Positions 16,457 through 23,634 of a DNA stretch of 64,000 nucleotides are shown one piece after another. The notes below the pieces were generated by a model, which saw nothing but the letters and a program-made list of their open reading frames with translations, had not been told where the DNA came from and did no database searches. The DNA comes from Caballeronia arationis. Lineage in GTDB: Bacteria > Pseudomonadota > Gammaproteobacteria > Burkholderiales > Burkholderiaceae. The DNA lies in NCBI RefSeq assembly GCF_001544975.2, contig NZ_FCOG02000012.1, positions 79,316 to 143,315 of the forward strand, given 5' to 3'. The translations under genes and the position numbers were made by a program. Each line of letters starts with the position of its first letter. Position 1 is the first letter of the stretch.

Positions 16457-16702
16457 ATGAGGCACCCCGCACTCCGACGCTCCGCACGTCATTCTTCCAA
16501 GCGTGAAGCACGCGCCGACGCTGCCAAGGAAGCGCCTGCGCCCGCCGCGTCCGCTGCATCTGCCGACGCGCCGCCGCACGATCCGGCTGGGCAGAACCGC
16601 CCCGCGCCTGACGCTCCGCCCGATGGCGAGCACAATCAGGGTGGCGTGCGACGCGAAGGAATCGACTATCAGCGTGATCTCGGCTCGGAGCAGGACGCCT
16701 GA
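16457..16702 (+). CDS. Small alanine/proline-rich hypothetical protein
   Basis: An 81-residue protein with a strong ribosome-binding site (TGGAGG). The basic N-terminus (MRHPALRRSARHSSKREAR) is followed by an Ala/Pro-rich stretch and a hydrophilic tail (GGVRREGIDYQRDLGSEQDA). It is probably unstructured. No promoter of the sigma-54 type is visible immediately upstream. Function unknown. Confidence 0.55.
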   Translation: MRHPALRRSARHSSKREARADAAKEAPAPAASAASADAPPHDPAGQNRPAPDAPPDGEHNQGGVRREGIDYQRDLGSEQDA

Positions 16703-16745
16703 GCGGGCGCCTGCGTGCTCTGAGGAGCCGGTGCAAATTTTTCTC

Positions 16746-16765
16746 CGCGACGCGGGATCGTCGCG
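16746..16765. repeat. Inverted repeat upstream of otsA promoter
   Basis: CGCGACGcgggatCGTCGCG: perfect 7-bp arms with a six-base spacer, about 60 bases upstream of the -24 element. The core GACG-N6-CGTC recurs upstream of the DUF883 operon, so it may be an activator site. Confidence 0.4.
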
Positions 16766-16823
16766 TGTTTTCGTTCGTCGGTAACATCCAAATACAAATT
16801 TTATTTTACCGATTGTACAAATC

Positions 16824-16837
16824 GGCATGGGACTTGC
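16824..16837 (+). promoter_or_regulatory. Predicted sigma-54 promoter of otsA
   Basis: GGCATGggacTTGC, exact spacing and a perfect -12. The predicted start is near 16849, 44 bases before the ATG. An inverted repeat CCGATT-GTACA-AATCGG (16809-16825) ends inside the -24 GG, where a bound protein would block polymerase. Confidence 0.7.
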
Positions 16838-16892
16838 ATACCTTCTTTCGCCAATTCGAGCATGCAACGACAACTGATGAGGTGATGCTGTA

Positions 16893-18386
16893 ATGAGCAG
16901 ATTGATCGTGGTATCGAATCGCGTCGCGCCGATCCAGGAAGGCAAGCCCGCCGCCGGCGGCCTGGCGATCGGAGTGTTGGACGCGCTCAAGGAGACAGGC
17001 GGCGTCTGGTTCGGATGGAGCGGGGAAATCGTCGGCGAGGCGTCGGCGCCCGTGATCGAGAAGCGCGGCAACGTGACGTACGCGACGGTCGGGCTGACGC
17101 GCCGCGACTACGACCAGTACTACCGCGGCTTTTCCAACGCCACGCTCTGGCCGACCTTCCACTATCGCAACGACCTCTCGCGCTTCGATCGCGAGGAATA
17201 CGCGGGCTATGCGCGCGTGAACGCGGGCCTCGCCGCGAAGCTCAAGGCGCTGATCGAGCCCGACGACATCATCTGGGTGCACGACTATCACCTGCTGCCG
17301 TTCGCGCAGGAATGCCGCGCGCTTGGCATCAAGAATCCGATCGGTTTCTTCCTGCACATTCCCTTTCCGGTGCCCGAAGTGATGCGCACCGTGCCGCCGC
17401 ACGAGGAACTGATCCAGGCGATGTGCAGCTACGACATCGTCGGGTTCCAGACGCAGGCCGACCAGCAGTCGTTCGTCGACTATATCGAGCGCGGAAAATT
17501 CGGCCACGCGACCGACGACGGCATGGTGCAGGGCTTCGGCCGCATGCTGAAAGTGGGCGCGTATCCGATCGGCATCTATCCGGACGCGATCGCCAAGGCC
17601 GCCGAGCAGTTCTCGAATCGCAAGCCGGTCAAGAGCCTGCGCGACGCTTTGCGCGGCCGCAAGCTCATCATGAGCGTCGACCGGCTCGACTATTCGAAAG
17701 GGCTTGCCGAGCGCTTCCAGGCGTTCGAGCGCCTCTTGCTGAACGCGCCCGGCTGGCATGGCCGCGTGTCGCTCGTGCAGATCGCGCCGCCGACGCGCTC
17801 CGACGTGCAGACCTACCAGCGCATCCGCCAGAACCTGGAAGGCGAGGCGGGGCGCATCAACGGCCGCTTTGCGCAGCTCGACTGGACGCCGATCCAGTAT
17901 CTGAACCGCAAGTACGACCGCAATCTGCTGATGGCGCTTTTCCGTTTGTCGCAGGTGGGCTATGTGACGCCGCTCCGCGATGGCATGAATCTGGTCGCGA
18001 AGGAATATGTGGCCTCGCAGGACCCGGCCGATCCGGGCGCGCTCGTGCTTTCGCAATTCGCAGGCGCCGCCGATCAGTTGCCGGGCGCGCTGATCGTCAA
18101 TCCGTTCGACCTCTCGCAGATGTCCGAGGCGCTGGAGCGCGCGCTGTCGATGCCGCTCGCCGAGCGTCAGGCGCGCCACGCCGACATGATGGCGCCGCTG
18201 CGCGAAAACAATCTCTCCGTGTGGCGCGATTCGTTCCTGAGCGACCTGCGCAGCGTCGCAACGGCGGCGTCCATGACGCAAAAGACCGTGAAGCAGGTCG
18301 CCGAGGCGAAGCCCGAGGCCAGGTCCGAAGTGAAACCCGATGCGAAGTCCGGCGCGAAGCCGCGTCCGGCGAAGGTTTCCGGCTGA
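16893..18386 (+). CDS. otsA: Trehalose-6-phosphate synthase
   Basis: A 497-residue GT20 enzyme that joins UDP-glucose and glucose-6-phosphate to make trehalose-6-phosphate in the cytoplasm. Family signatures include SNRVAP at the N-terminus, the GGLAIGV glycine-rich loop, WVHDYHLLP, GFFLHIPFP, MSVDRLDYSKGL (phosphate-binding Arg/Lys) and DGMNLVAKEY. The catalytic core ends near 460. A Lys/Ala/Pro-rich tail of about 35 residues is additional. The start has TGAGGTGATG upstream. No otsB phosphatase gene is adjacent, so it must be encoded elsewhere. A sigma-54 promoter precedes it and a strong terminator follows, so it is monocistronic. Trehalose protects against osmotic stress and desiccation. 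Confidence 0.95.
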   Translation: MSRLIVVSNRVAPIQEGKPAAGGLAIGVLDALKETGGVWFGWSGEIVGEASAPVIEKRGNVTYATVGLTRRDYDQYYRGFSNATLWPTFHYRNDLSRFDREEYAGYARVNAGLAAKLKALIEPDDIIWVHDYHLLPFAQECRALGIKNPIGFFLHIPFPVPEVMRTVPPHEELIQAMCSYDIVGFQTQADQQSFVDYIERGKFGHATDDGMVQGFGRMLKVGAYPIGIYPDAIAKAAEQFSNRKPVKSLRDALRGRKLIMSVDRLDYSKGLAERFQAFERLLLNAPGWHGRVSLVQIAPPTRSDVQTYQRIRQNLEGEAGRINGRFAQLDWTPIQYLNRKYDRNLLMALFRLSQVGYVTPLRDGMNLVAKEYVASQDPADPGALVLSQFAGAADQLPGALIVNPFDLSQMSEALERALSMPLAERQARHADMMAPLRENNLSVWRDSFLSDLRSVATAASMTQKTVKQVAEAKPEARSEVKPDAKSGAKPRPAKVSG

Positions 18387-18405
18387 ATGTCGAGTCCCGT
18401 TGAGA

Positions 18406-18440
18406 GCCCCGCGCCTGGCGATCAGGCGCGGGGCTTTTTT
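18406..18440 (+). terminator. Intrinsic terminator after otsA
   Basis: A perfect 12-bp stem (GCCCCGCGCCTG / CAGGCGCGGGGC) with a GCGAT loop and six T. Confidence 0.95.
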
Positions 18441-18461
18441 GTTCCGGACGAAAGCTTGCGC

Positions 18462-18475
18462 GGCACGTCCCTTGC
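18462..18475 (+). promoter_or_regulatory. Predicted sigma-54 promoter of the acidic small protein gene
   Basis: GGCACGtcccTTGC, full consensus in both elements except the base before GG. It begins 22 bases after the otsA terminator. The predicted start is near 18487, 23 bases before the ATG at 18510. Confidence 0.75.
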
Positions 18476-18509
18476 GATCCATGAAGCGGACGATCAACGG
18501 AGATCAATG

Positions 18510-18857
18510 ATGAGCGGAAGCACACTGAACCCGCCCGACGAGGGCAGCGTGGAAATCGGCAAGGGACACGGCACCGGCGCGCTCGGCCCGAGCGACTCCT
18601 CCGACAGCGGCTCGGACGTGCAGGGCGAGAAGCGCTATCCGGGCGACATCGAGGACGAACTCGACGCCCACGCGCTCGGCCAGTCGCAGGCGGAACTGGC
18701 GAGCGACACGGACCGCTACGGCACCGGCGAAGCGGCGTCGGCGGATGGCGACAACAATCTCGAAACCGATTCCGACATCTTGCCTGACGAAGTGGAAGAC
18801 GAAACGCGCAGCATCGGCGACGAAACCGGGAATCCGGAGGACGACGAGGACGTCTGA
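18510..18857 (+). CDS. Acidic low-complexity hypothetical protein
   Basis: A 115-residue protein dominated by Asp, Glu, Ser and Gly (for example GPSDSSDSGSD, ILPDEVEDETRS, NPEDDEDV) with almost no hydrophobic core. Two adjacent ATG codons exist (18507, 18510). The second has better spacing from GGAG. It is likely disordered and hydrophilic, the composition seen in desiccation or hydration-shell proteins. It stands between two terminators with its own sigma-54 promoter, so it is a single-gene unit. Function unknown. Confidence 0.65.
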   Translation: MSGSTLNPPDEGSVEIGKGHGTGALGPSDSSDSGSDVQGEKRYPGDIEDELDAHALGQSQAELASDTDRYGTGEAASADGDNNLETDSDILPDEVEDETRSIGDETGNPEDDEDV

Positions 18858-18876
18858 TTTCGAGTTTGCAGAGTGG

Positions 18877-18912
18877 AGCGGCGTCGTTCTTTACGGAGCG
18901 ACGCCGCTTTTT
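18877..18912 (+). terminator. Intrinsic terminator after acidic protein gene
   Basis: A perfect 10-bp stem (AGCGGCGTCG / CGACGCCGCT) with a 12-base loop and five T. Confidence 0.85.
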
Positions 18913-18975
18913 ATTGAAGTGGCGTTAGGATCGGCGTTTTGGGTCCAGCCGCGCACGACGCGCCGACGCCGCCGC

Positions 18976-19887
18976 ATGAACGACGACACTTCGCCGAAAA
19001 CCCCGCCCGTCGCAGTTGGCAGCACGTCGAAATGGCGCGGCTGGCTTTCGTGGGCCGTCGACCCGGTCACGCACTGGTCGCAGGACCACTGCCTGATGTT
19101 CTCGGCGTCGATCTCATTCTTCGCCGCGTTTTCGCTCGCGCCGACGCTCGTCATCGTGATCGCGGTAGCGAGCATCTTCTTCGGCGCCGATGCCGTTCAG
19201 GGGCGCCTCTTCGACGAGATCAGCGGCGTCGTCGGCACAGACGCGGCGCGCGCGCTCGAAGCGATCGTCGCAAACGCGTGGCACGCCGACATCGCCCGCA
19301 GCACGGCGATTCTGTCGGGGGCGGGCGTGCTCGTCGGCGCATCGGCGACGTTTTCATCGCTGCACAGCGCCCTCAACGTCATCTGGCCGACGCCCGCCGT
19401 GAGCACGCGGGAGAGCATTGTCGGGCTGTTGCGCGTGCGGGTGATGTCGTTCGGGCTCGTCGTCGGCGCGGGGCTGATGGTCGTGGCGCTCCTCGTGCTC
19501 GACGCGTTCGTCGAGCTGGTCGGGCATCTCGTTTTCGGCGACGGCAGCCCGTTCCTCGTGCTCGCCGGCGCGACGCAGCGCGCCATTTCGCTCGCGATGC
19601 TGTCGCTCGCGTTCACGGTGCTGCTCAAGTTCCTGCCGACCGCGCGCATGACGTGGCGCGACGCGCTGCTCGGCGCGGTCGCGGCGGCGCTGATGTTCGA
19701 AGGCGGTAAGCGGCTCTTCGCGTTCTATCTGAGCCACGCGGGGACAGCGAACATGTTCGGCGCGGCCGGATCGCTCGCCATCATCCTGATGTGGCTGTAT
19801 TACTCGGCGGCGGTGTTTCTGCTGGGCGCCGAACTGTCGGCGACGGCGGCGAGGAAGCGCACGCATCGCGAGGCGGGATGGCGATAA
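18976..19887 (+). CDS. YihY/BrkB-family inner-membrane protein
   Basis: A 303-residue polytopic protein with about six helices. Typical family features include SWAVDPVTHWSQDHCLMFSA at the start, the SISFFAAFSLAPTLVIVIAV first helix, and the C-terminal run FGAAGSLAIILMWLYYSAAV followed by FLLGAEL. The start at 18976 gives the normal family length. The ribosome-binding site is weak. The BrkB name comes from a Bordetella serum-resistance locus, but most members have no proven function. No sigma-54 promoter is visible, so it may be independently controlled despite its location. Confidence 0.85.
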   Translation: MNDDTSPKTPPVAVGSTSKWRGWLSWAVDPVTHWSQDHCLMFSASISFFAAFSLAPTLVIVIAVASIFFGADAVQGRLFDEISGVVGTDAARALEAIVANAWHADIARSTAILSGAGVLVGASATFSSLHSALNVIWPTPAVSTRESIVGLLRVRVMSFGLVVGAGLMVVALLVLDAFVELVGHLVFGDGSPFLVLAGATQRAISLAMLSLAFTVLLKFLPTARMTWRDALLGAVAAALMFEGGKRLFAFYLSHAGTANMFGAAGSLAIILMWLYYSAAVFLLGAELSATAARKRTHREAGWR

Positions 19888-19921
19888 AAAATGCCTTCGA
19901 GTGCAACCTCGAAGGCATTTT
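19888..19921. terminator. Bidirectional terminator between YihY-like gene and rpoN2
   Basis: A perfect 14-bp stem (AAAATGCCTTCGAG / CTCGAAGGCATTTT) with a TGCAAC loop and A/T runs on both sides serves the two converging genes. Confidence 0.95.
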
Positions 19922-19946
19922 GAGGATCAGGCGGCGAAGCCGAAGA

Positions 19947-21434
19947 TCAGGCCTGCCGGCGCAACTCCGCCGGCGGCACCTTCATCAGATGCCGGTACTT
20001 CGCGACCGTCCGTCGCGCGACGATCACACCCTGATCCGCGAGCATTTTCGCGAGGCTCACGTCCGACAGCGGATCGGCCGCATTCTCCTTCGCGATCATC
20101 TCCTTCAGGAGCGCACGCACCGCCGCGGCCGAGCACGTGCCGCCGCTTTCAGTGCTGAGTTCGCGCGGGAAGAAGTGCTTGAACTCGAAGATGCCGCGCG
20201 GCGTCGCCATGTACTTGTTGCCCGTCGCGCGCGAGATCGTCGATTCGTGCAGTTCGAGTTCATCGGCGACATCGCGCAGCACGAGCGGCTTCAGCGCGAT
20301 CTCGCCGTAATCGAAGAACGCCTTCTGATGCGACACGATGCATTCCGCGACGCGCTGGATCGTCGTGAAGCGCTGCTGCGCATTGCGAATCAGCCAGCGC
20401 GCTTCCTGCAACTGCTGGGCGAGCGGCGAACGGCTCGCGCCCGCCGATTGCGCGAACAGTTCCGCGTACATCCGATGGATGCGCGCGCGCGGCAGCACCG
20501 CCGGATTGATCGTCACGACCCAGCTTTTCTTCACCTGACGCACGATCACGTCCGGTACGACGTAGTTGTCCTCGGCCTGACCGTAGTTCTCGCCCGGCTT
20601 CGGATCGAGCTTGCGCACGAGCGCGCACGCAATACGCAGGTCGTCCGCGCTGCAGCCGATCTTCTTCTGCAGTTCGGCCTGCTCGCGCCGCGCGAGGCGC
20701 TCCAGATGATGGTTGACGATTTCGAGCGCGACAGCACGCGCCGGCGTGTCGGACGGCATCGCTTCGAGTTGCAGCGACAGGCATTCCGACAGATTGCGCG
20801 CACCGACACCCGGCTTGTCGAGCGACTGCACGAGCTTGAGCGCGATGGTCAACTCGTCTTCGGTGAGTTCGGGCTCGATATCGACGAGCGCCGCAAGCTC
20901 CGAGAGGTCTTGTCGAAGATAGCCGTCGTCGTCGAGCGCTTCGATGATCAGCTGGGCCATCGCGCGATCGCGATCGTTCAGCGGGTAAAGGCGCAGCGAA
21001 TCGTGCAGGGTGTCGTGCAACGAAGGTTCGATACGGACCCAGTCGGCCGGGTCGGAACCTTCGCCGTCGCCGCTCGTGCGCGACGCTGTGGTGCGGCCGA
21101 ACGGGTCGGAGGAGAACTCACTGCCTGCATCGTCATGGGACGAAGAATCGCCGCTGTCGGCCGAATCGGCGACGCTGTCCGCGGCAAGCGGAGCTTCGGC
21201 CGTTTCGCTGGTCGAAGCGGGCGTCGTTTCGCTCATCGAACTGCCGTTGTCGTTACTGAGGGCGTTGTCCTCTGTTTGCGACTCGTCGTATTCGAGGAAC
21301 GGGTTGGTATCGAGGGCATTGCGCAGTTCCTGCTGAAACTCGAGCGACGAAAGCTGCAGCAGGCGGACCGACTGTTGAAGACGCGGTGTGAGCGCAAGGC
21401 TTTGCTTGGTGCGAAGTTCTAGGGAAGGCGGCAT
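19947..21434 (-). CDS. rpoN2: RNA polymerase sigma-54 factor (second-copy type)
   Basis: A 495-residue sigma-54 factor. Region I is Gln/Leu-rich (RTKQSLALTPRLQQSVRLLQ), as needed for activator response. Region II is unusually long and acidic/serine-rich (about 48-125). The core-binding domain follows, and the C-terminus holds the DNA-binding HTH (ELHESTISRATGNKYM) and the RpoN box ARRTVAKYR at 473-481. The start at 21434 has GAGGA upstream. The usual rpoN neighbours (lptB upstream, hpf and ptsN downstream) are absent. The divergent N-terminus also suggests a paralogue of the housekeeping rpoN, hence the provisional symbol. It has its own near-perfect sigma-54 promoter, so positive autoregulation is expected. 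Two activators are encoded nearby. Confidence 0.95.
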   Translation of the reverse strand: MPPSLELRTKQSLALTPRLQQSVRLLQLSSLEFQQELRNALDTNPFLEYDESQTEDNALSNDNGSSMSETTPASTSETAEAPLAADSVADSADSGDSSSHDDAGSEFSSDPFGRTTASRTSGDGEGSDPADWVRIEPSLHDTLHDSLRLYPLNDRDRAMAQLIIEALDDDGYLRQDLSELAALVDIEPELTEDELTIALKLVQSLDKPGVGARNLSECLSLQLEAMPSDTPARAVALEIVNHHLERLARREQAELQKKIGCSADDLRIACALVRKLDPKPGENYGQAEDNYVVPDVIVRQVKKSWVVTINPAVLPRARIHRMYAELFAQSAGASRSPLAQQLQEARWLIRNAQQRFTTIQRVAECIVSHQKAFFDYGEIALKPLVLRDVADELELHESTISRATGNKYMATPRGIFEFKHFFPRELSTESGGTCSAAAVRALLKEMIAKENAADPLSDVSLAKMLADQGVIVARRTVAKYRHLMKVPPAELRRQA

Positions 21435-21491
21435 TGCGTGGTAGTCCTCGTTTGTTCTTGAACAGAATCGGCTTTCGTGACGCCCTAATAA

Positions 21492-21505
21492 GCAACGGTC
21501 GTGCC
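21492..21505 (-). promoter_or_regulatory. Predicted sigma-54 promoter of rpoN2 itself
   Basis: On the minus strand ATGGCACGaccgTTGCTT gives a complete match to TGGCACG-N4-TTGC. The predicted start is near 21480, 46 bases before the rpoN2 ATG. It is the best match in the window. Confidence 0.8.
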
Positions 21506-21529
21506 ATGCGGTACGGGAACCGCATGGCA
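21502..21529. repeat. Perfect inverted repeat overlapping the rpoN2 -24 element
   Basis: TGCCATGCGGT and ACCGCATGGCA, 11-bp perfect arms separated by six bases. The left arm covers the -24 GG of the rpoN2 promoter. It could be a repressor or activator operator, or an RNA/DNA hairpin without a T run. Confidence 0.6.
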
Positions 21530-21762
21530 TCGGGCTTTTACGATGCTTGCACGCGGATTGCAGGAGGGTTTGAAGGCTGCTTCCACGCAGTTTTTACACG
21601 GCCTCCGACAAAACCGCAGCGCCTTCGCGGGTCGTTCGAGCGGGTGTCCAAATGTTGAAAAACGTACGGGACAAAACTATTTCGGCGGGCTGCGAAATCC
21701 CGGCGCGACAAGGCGCGGAGCGCTTTGTCCCAGGCCGCGAGCGTGCGCGTTTTGCATGGCCC

Positions 21763-21776
21763 GGCACGCAAGTTGC
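21763..21776 (+). promoter_or_regulatory. Predicted sigma-54 promoter of the BON-domain gene
   Basis: GGCACGcaagTTGC, full consensus in both elements. The predicted start is near 21788, giving a 137-base leader before the ATG at 21925. Confidence 0.75.
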
Positions 21777-21924
21777 GGAAGTCGTTGCACGATCGCGTTA
21801 CTACGGGGCGTGACGTAAACAAAGTAGCGACAAGAAGTACCAATGAGACGGTCCCCCGGCGCGCAAGCAACGAGCAGTAAGGGCGAGACCGTACTTTTAA
21901 AACTGAAAAAGAAGGAGAGTTTCC

Positions 21925-22260
21925 ATGAAGACGACCCAATTCCTGAAGGCAGCCGGCGGTATCGCAGCAGTTGTGTTTGCCCTCAACGCAACGGCTCAGA
22001 CGACGGCGGCATCGGATTCGACGGGCACATCCGTCGGTCAGAAACTGGACGACAGCGCCGTCACCACGAAGGTCAAGACCGAACTGCTCGGCGCGAAGAA
22101 CGTCAAGTCGACGCATGTCCACGTCAAGACCGTCAAGGGCGTCGTTTCGCTGACGGGCACCGTGCCGTCGGCTGAGGACCGGACGGCGGCAGAAGATGTC
22201 GTCTCGAAGGTTTCGGGCGTGACCCATGTGAAGAACCATCTCAAGATCGCAGCCGAATAA
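21925..22260 (+). CDS. Periplasmic BON-domain protein (OsmY-like)
   Basis: A 111-residue exported protein with a strong ribosome-binding site (GAAGGAGAG). A signal peptide (MKTTQFLKAAGGIAAVVFAL, cleavage after ATA) precedes one BON domain. The domain is recognisable from SAVTTKVKTELLGAKNVKS, the VVSLTGTV strand and the final VSGVTHVKNHL. BON domains bind phospholipid surfaces. OsmY, the E. coli relative, is an RpoS-controlled periplasmic protein induced by osmotic shock. Here there is a single BON domain and a sigma-54 promoter. It may be co-transcribed with the next gene, since no terminator separates them. Confidence 0.88.
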   Translation: MKTTQFLKAAGGIAAVVFALNATAQTTAASDSTGTSVGQKLDDSAVTTKVKTELLGAKNVKSTHVHVKTVKGVVSLTGTVPSAEDRTAAEDVVSKVSGVTHVKNHLKIAAE

Positions 22261-22452
22261 GAGTGCGATGGCTGCGGCGTCTGATCTCGCCGGTTCGGGG
22301 AACGGGCGCCGCGGCTCGACAGGGAAGCGACTTCAGTAGCAACGACGCAGAACGAAGTACGACCTCGAAGCACCTTGAAAAGGGGCGTCACTCATCGCGG
22401 TTCGCCACGGCATCTTGCCGATGCAACCGGACCGCAGCAAAAGGAGATTTCG

Positions 22453-22728
22453 ATGAACAACACGAAGAAGTTTGCCTTGACCGCCGCGCTCGCGATTGCC
22501 TGCGCGGCTCCTGCGTTCGCGCAGAATGCTGGCGGAGCGGCGGGCGGCGGTCAGTCGAACGGCACGTCGGCGACGCCCGATTCGACGAACATGGCATCGG
22601 GCGCGATGACGAAGCAGTCGAAGGGCACGACGATGCATCAGCAGAACAAGGCGCACAAGCTGAAGGGCGCGTCGGCTGCCGCTGCGGCGTCTTCGCTCGG
22701 CACCAACGACAAGGGTCAGCCGCAGTAA
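22453..22728 (+). CDS. Small exported hypothetical protein
   Basis: A 91-residue exported protein with a strong ribosome-binding site (AAAAGGAG). The signal peptide is MNNTKKFALTAALAIACAAP with an AFA cleavage site. The mature part is Gly/Ser/Ala-rich with a Met/His/Lys segment (MTKQSKGTTMHQQNKAHKLK) and no cysteine. I do not recognise the family. It follows the BON gene by 192 bases and ends in a terminator, so it is probably the second gene of that transcript. Confidence 0.68.
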   Translation: MNNTKKFALTAALAIACAAPAFAQNAGGAAGGGQSNGTSATPDSTNMASGAMTKQSKGTTMHQQNKAHKLKGASAAAAASSLGTNDKGQPQ

Positions 22729-22756
22729 GCTCGCACGATTTCCCGAAGGAACACGA

Positions 22757-22787
22757 AGCCCGGCCGCGCAAGCGGCAGGGCTTTTTT
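22757..22787 (+). terminator. Intrinsic terminator after BON transcript
   Basis: Stem AGCCCGGCCGC / GCGGCAGGGCT (one mismatch) with a GCAA loop and six T. Confidence 0.85.
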
Positions 22788-22811
22788 GCATCGTCGATCC
22801 GCGCGGACGAT

Positions 22812-22845
22812 AAAAAGCCGCCGCTCGCGTAGGCGAGCGACGGCT
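22812..22845 (-). terminator. Intrinsic terminator after PA2169-like gene
   Basis: On the minus strand a 13-bp stem with one mismatch (AGCCGTCGCTCGC / GCGAGCGGCGGCT) is followed by five T. Confidence 0.8.
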
Positions 22846-22917
22846 CCATCGGGCAATCAGCCTGGCGAACGAGCGGCCGTCGATGACGACCGCTTCGGAC
22901 CCGTCACCTCCGGCGCA

Positions 22918-23370
22918 TTACGACTTCGCAGCGGCGTACTGATCGCGTAGATCGCGGATGCGATCATGGTTCTGAATGACACCCTGATACTGGCGCTCGA
23001 CGACTGCGCGCACATCGGCAGGCAGATCCTTGTCGAGTGCATCGCGATAGTTCTTCTTCGCGACATCCTCGCCGCGCTCGCATTCGGCGAGGATCGCGTG
23101 ATCGTCGCGGCCCGTCACCGCCGACTTCACGTCGACCCAGCCGCGATGTAGCGCGCCTGCCACCGTGCCGCCGGTTTCGGGCTTGCCGCCCAGGCGCTGC
23201 ACGACGTCCTGCAGTTCGCGCGCGCCGCGCTGGCAGTCTTCCGCGCGGTTCTGGAACAGGAGCTTCAGGCTCGGATCACGGGTGTCTTCGGCGGCCTTGA
23301 GGAAGCCCTTTTCACCGTCCTTCGACGTTTCTACGAGATCATTGAGTACCGATACGATATTCGTGCTCAT
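22918..23370 (-). CDS. PA2169-family four-helix-bundle protein (DUF2383)
   Basis: A 150-residue soluble helical protein. It matches the PA2169/DUF2383 ferritin-like family: ILNDLVETSKDGEKGF-type start (here VLNDLVETSKDGEKGF), LLFQNRAEDCQRGARELQ, the GGKPETGGTVAGALHRGW turn, and helices with AECERGEDVAKKNY. The Glu/His positions that would bind metal in ferritins are partly kept. The start at 23370 has AGGAGGTATTAC upstream; the frame runs further upstream but through the promoter. Members are often stress-induced; biochemical function is not established. It has its own sigma-54 promoter and terminator. Confidence 0.85.
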   Translation of the reverse strand: MSTNIVSVLNDLVETSKDGEKGFLKAAEDTRDPSLKLLFQNRAEDCQRGARELQDVVQRLGGKPETGGTVAGALHRGWVDVKSAVTGRDDHAILAECERGEDVAKKNYRDALDKDLPADVRAVVERQYQGVIQNHDRIRDLRDQYAAAKS

Positions 23371-23442
23371 GTAATACCTCCTTATTGATCGAAGTTCCCC
23401 GCAGATGAGATCCCGGTGCGGGACGCGGTCTCTTTCGCTATC

Positions 23443-23456
23443 GCATGCGGCGTGCC
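23443..23456 (-). promoter_or_regulatory. Predicted sigma-54 promoter of the PA2169-like gene
   Basis: On the minus strand GGCACGccgcATGC: full -24 core, exact spacing, one mismatch in the -12. The predicted start is near 23431, 61 bases before the ATG at 23370. Confidence 0.65.
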
Positions 23457-23542
23457 CGGTGCGGGGTTTTTCGGGAGCTGGCAGGCCGTGCATCTTCTGA
23501 CCGTCGGGCCGGGCGACGGCCCATACGCGTTGCTCTTCGCGC

Positions 23543-23556
23543 GGCACGACGCTTGC
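23543..23556 (+). promoter_or_regulatory. Predicted sigma-54 promoter of the one-helix protein gene
   Basis: GGCACGacgcTTGC, full consensus in both elements, followed by a T run. The predicted start is near 23568, 67 bases before the ATG at 23635. It diverges from the promoter at 23443-23456. Confidence 0.75.
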
Positions 23557-23634
23557 TTTTTCCCTCGTTCGACGAAGTATCCAAAAGCGCGCGGCATCGA
23601 TCGCGACGCGCAGAACGACGACTTGGGAGAACAC

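Larger units (their letters stand above)
21435..21924. other. Divergent sigma-54 control region rpoN2 / BON gene
   Basis: A 490-base region without a gene. It holds the rpoN2 promoter (21492-21505, leftward) and the BON promoter (21763-21776, rightward), with about 260 bases between them. In between lies GACAAGGCGC-GGA-GCGCTTTGTC (21710-21732, one mismatch). A widely spaced GGGACAAA ... TTTGTCCC pair is also present. These are possible activator sites. Confidence 0.5.

Noticed and set aside
22261..22452. Possible separate sigma-54 promoter for the small exported protein at 22453
   Set aside because: A GGCATC ... TGC pair exists but the GG to GC distance is 12, not 10; the gene is better explained by read-through from the BON promoter.
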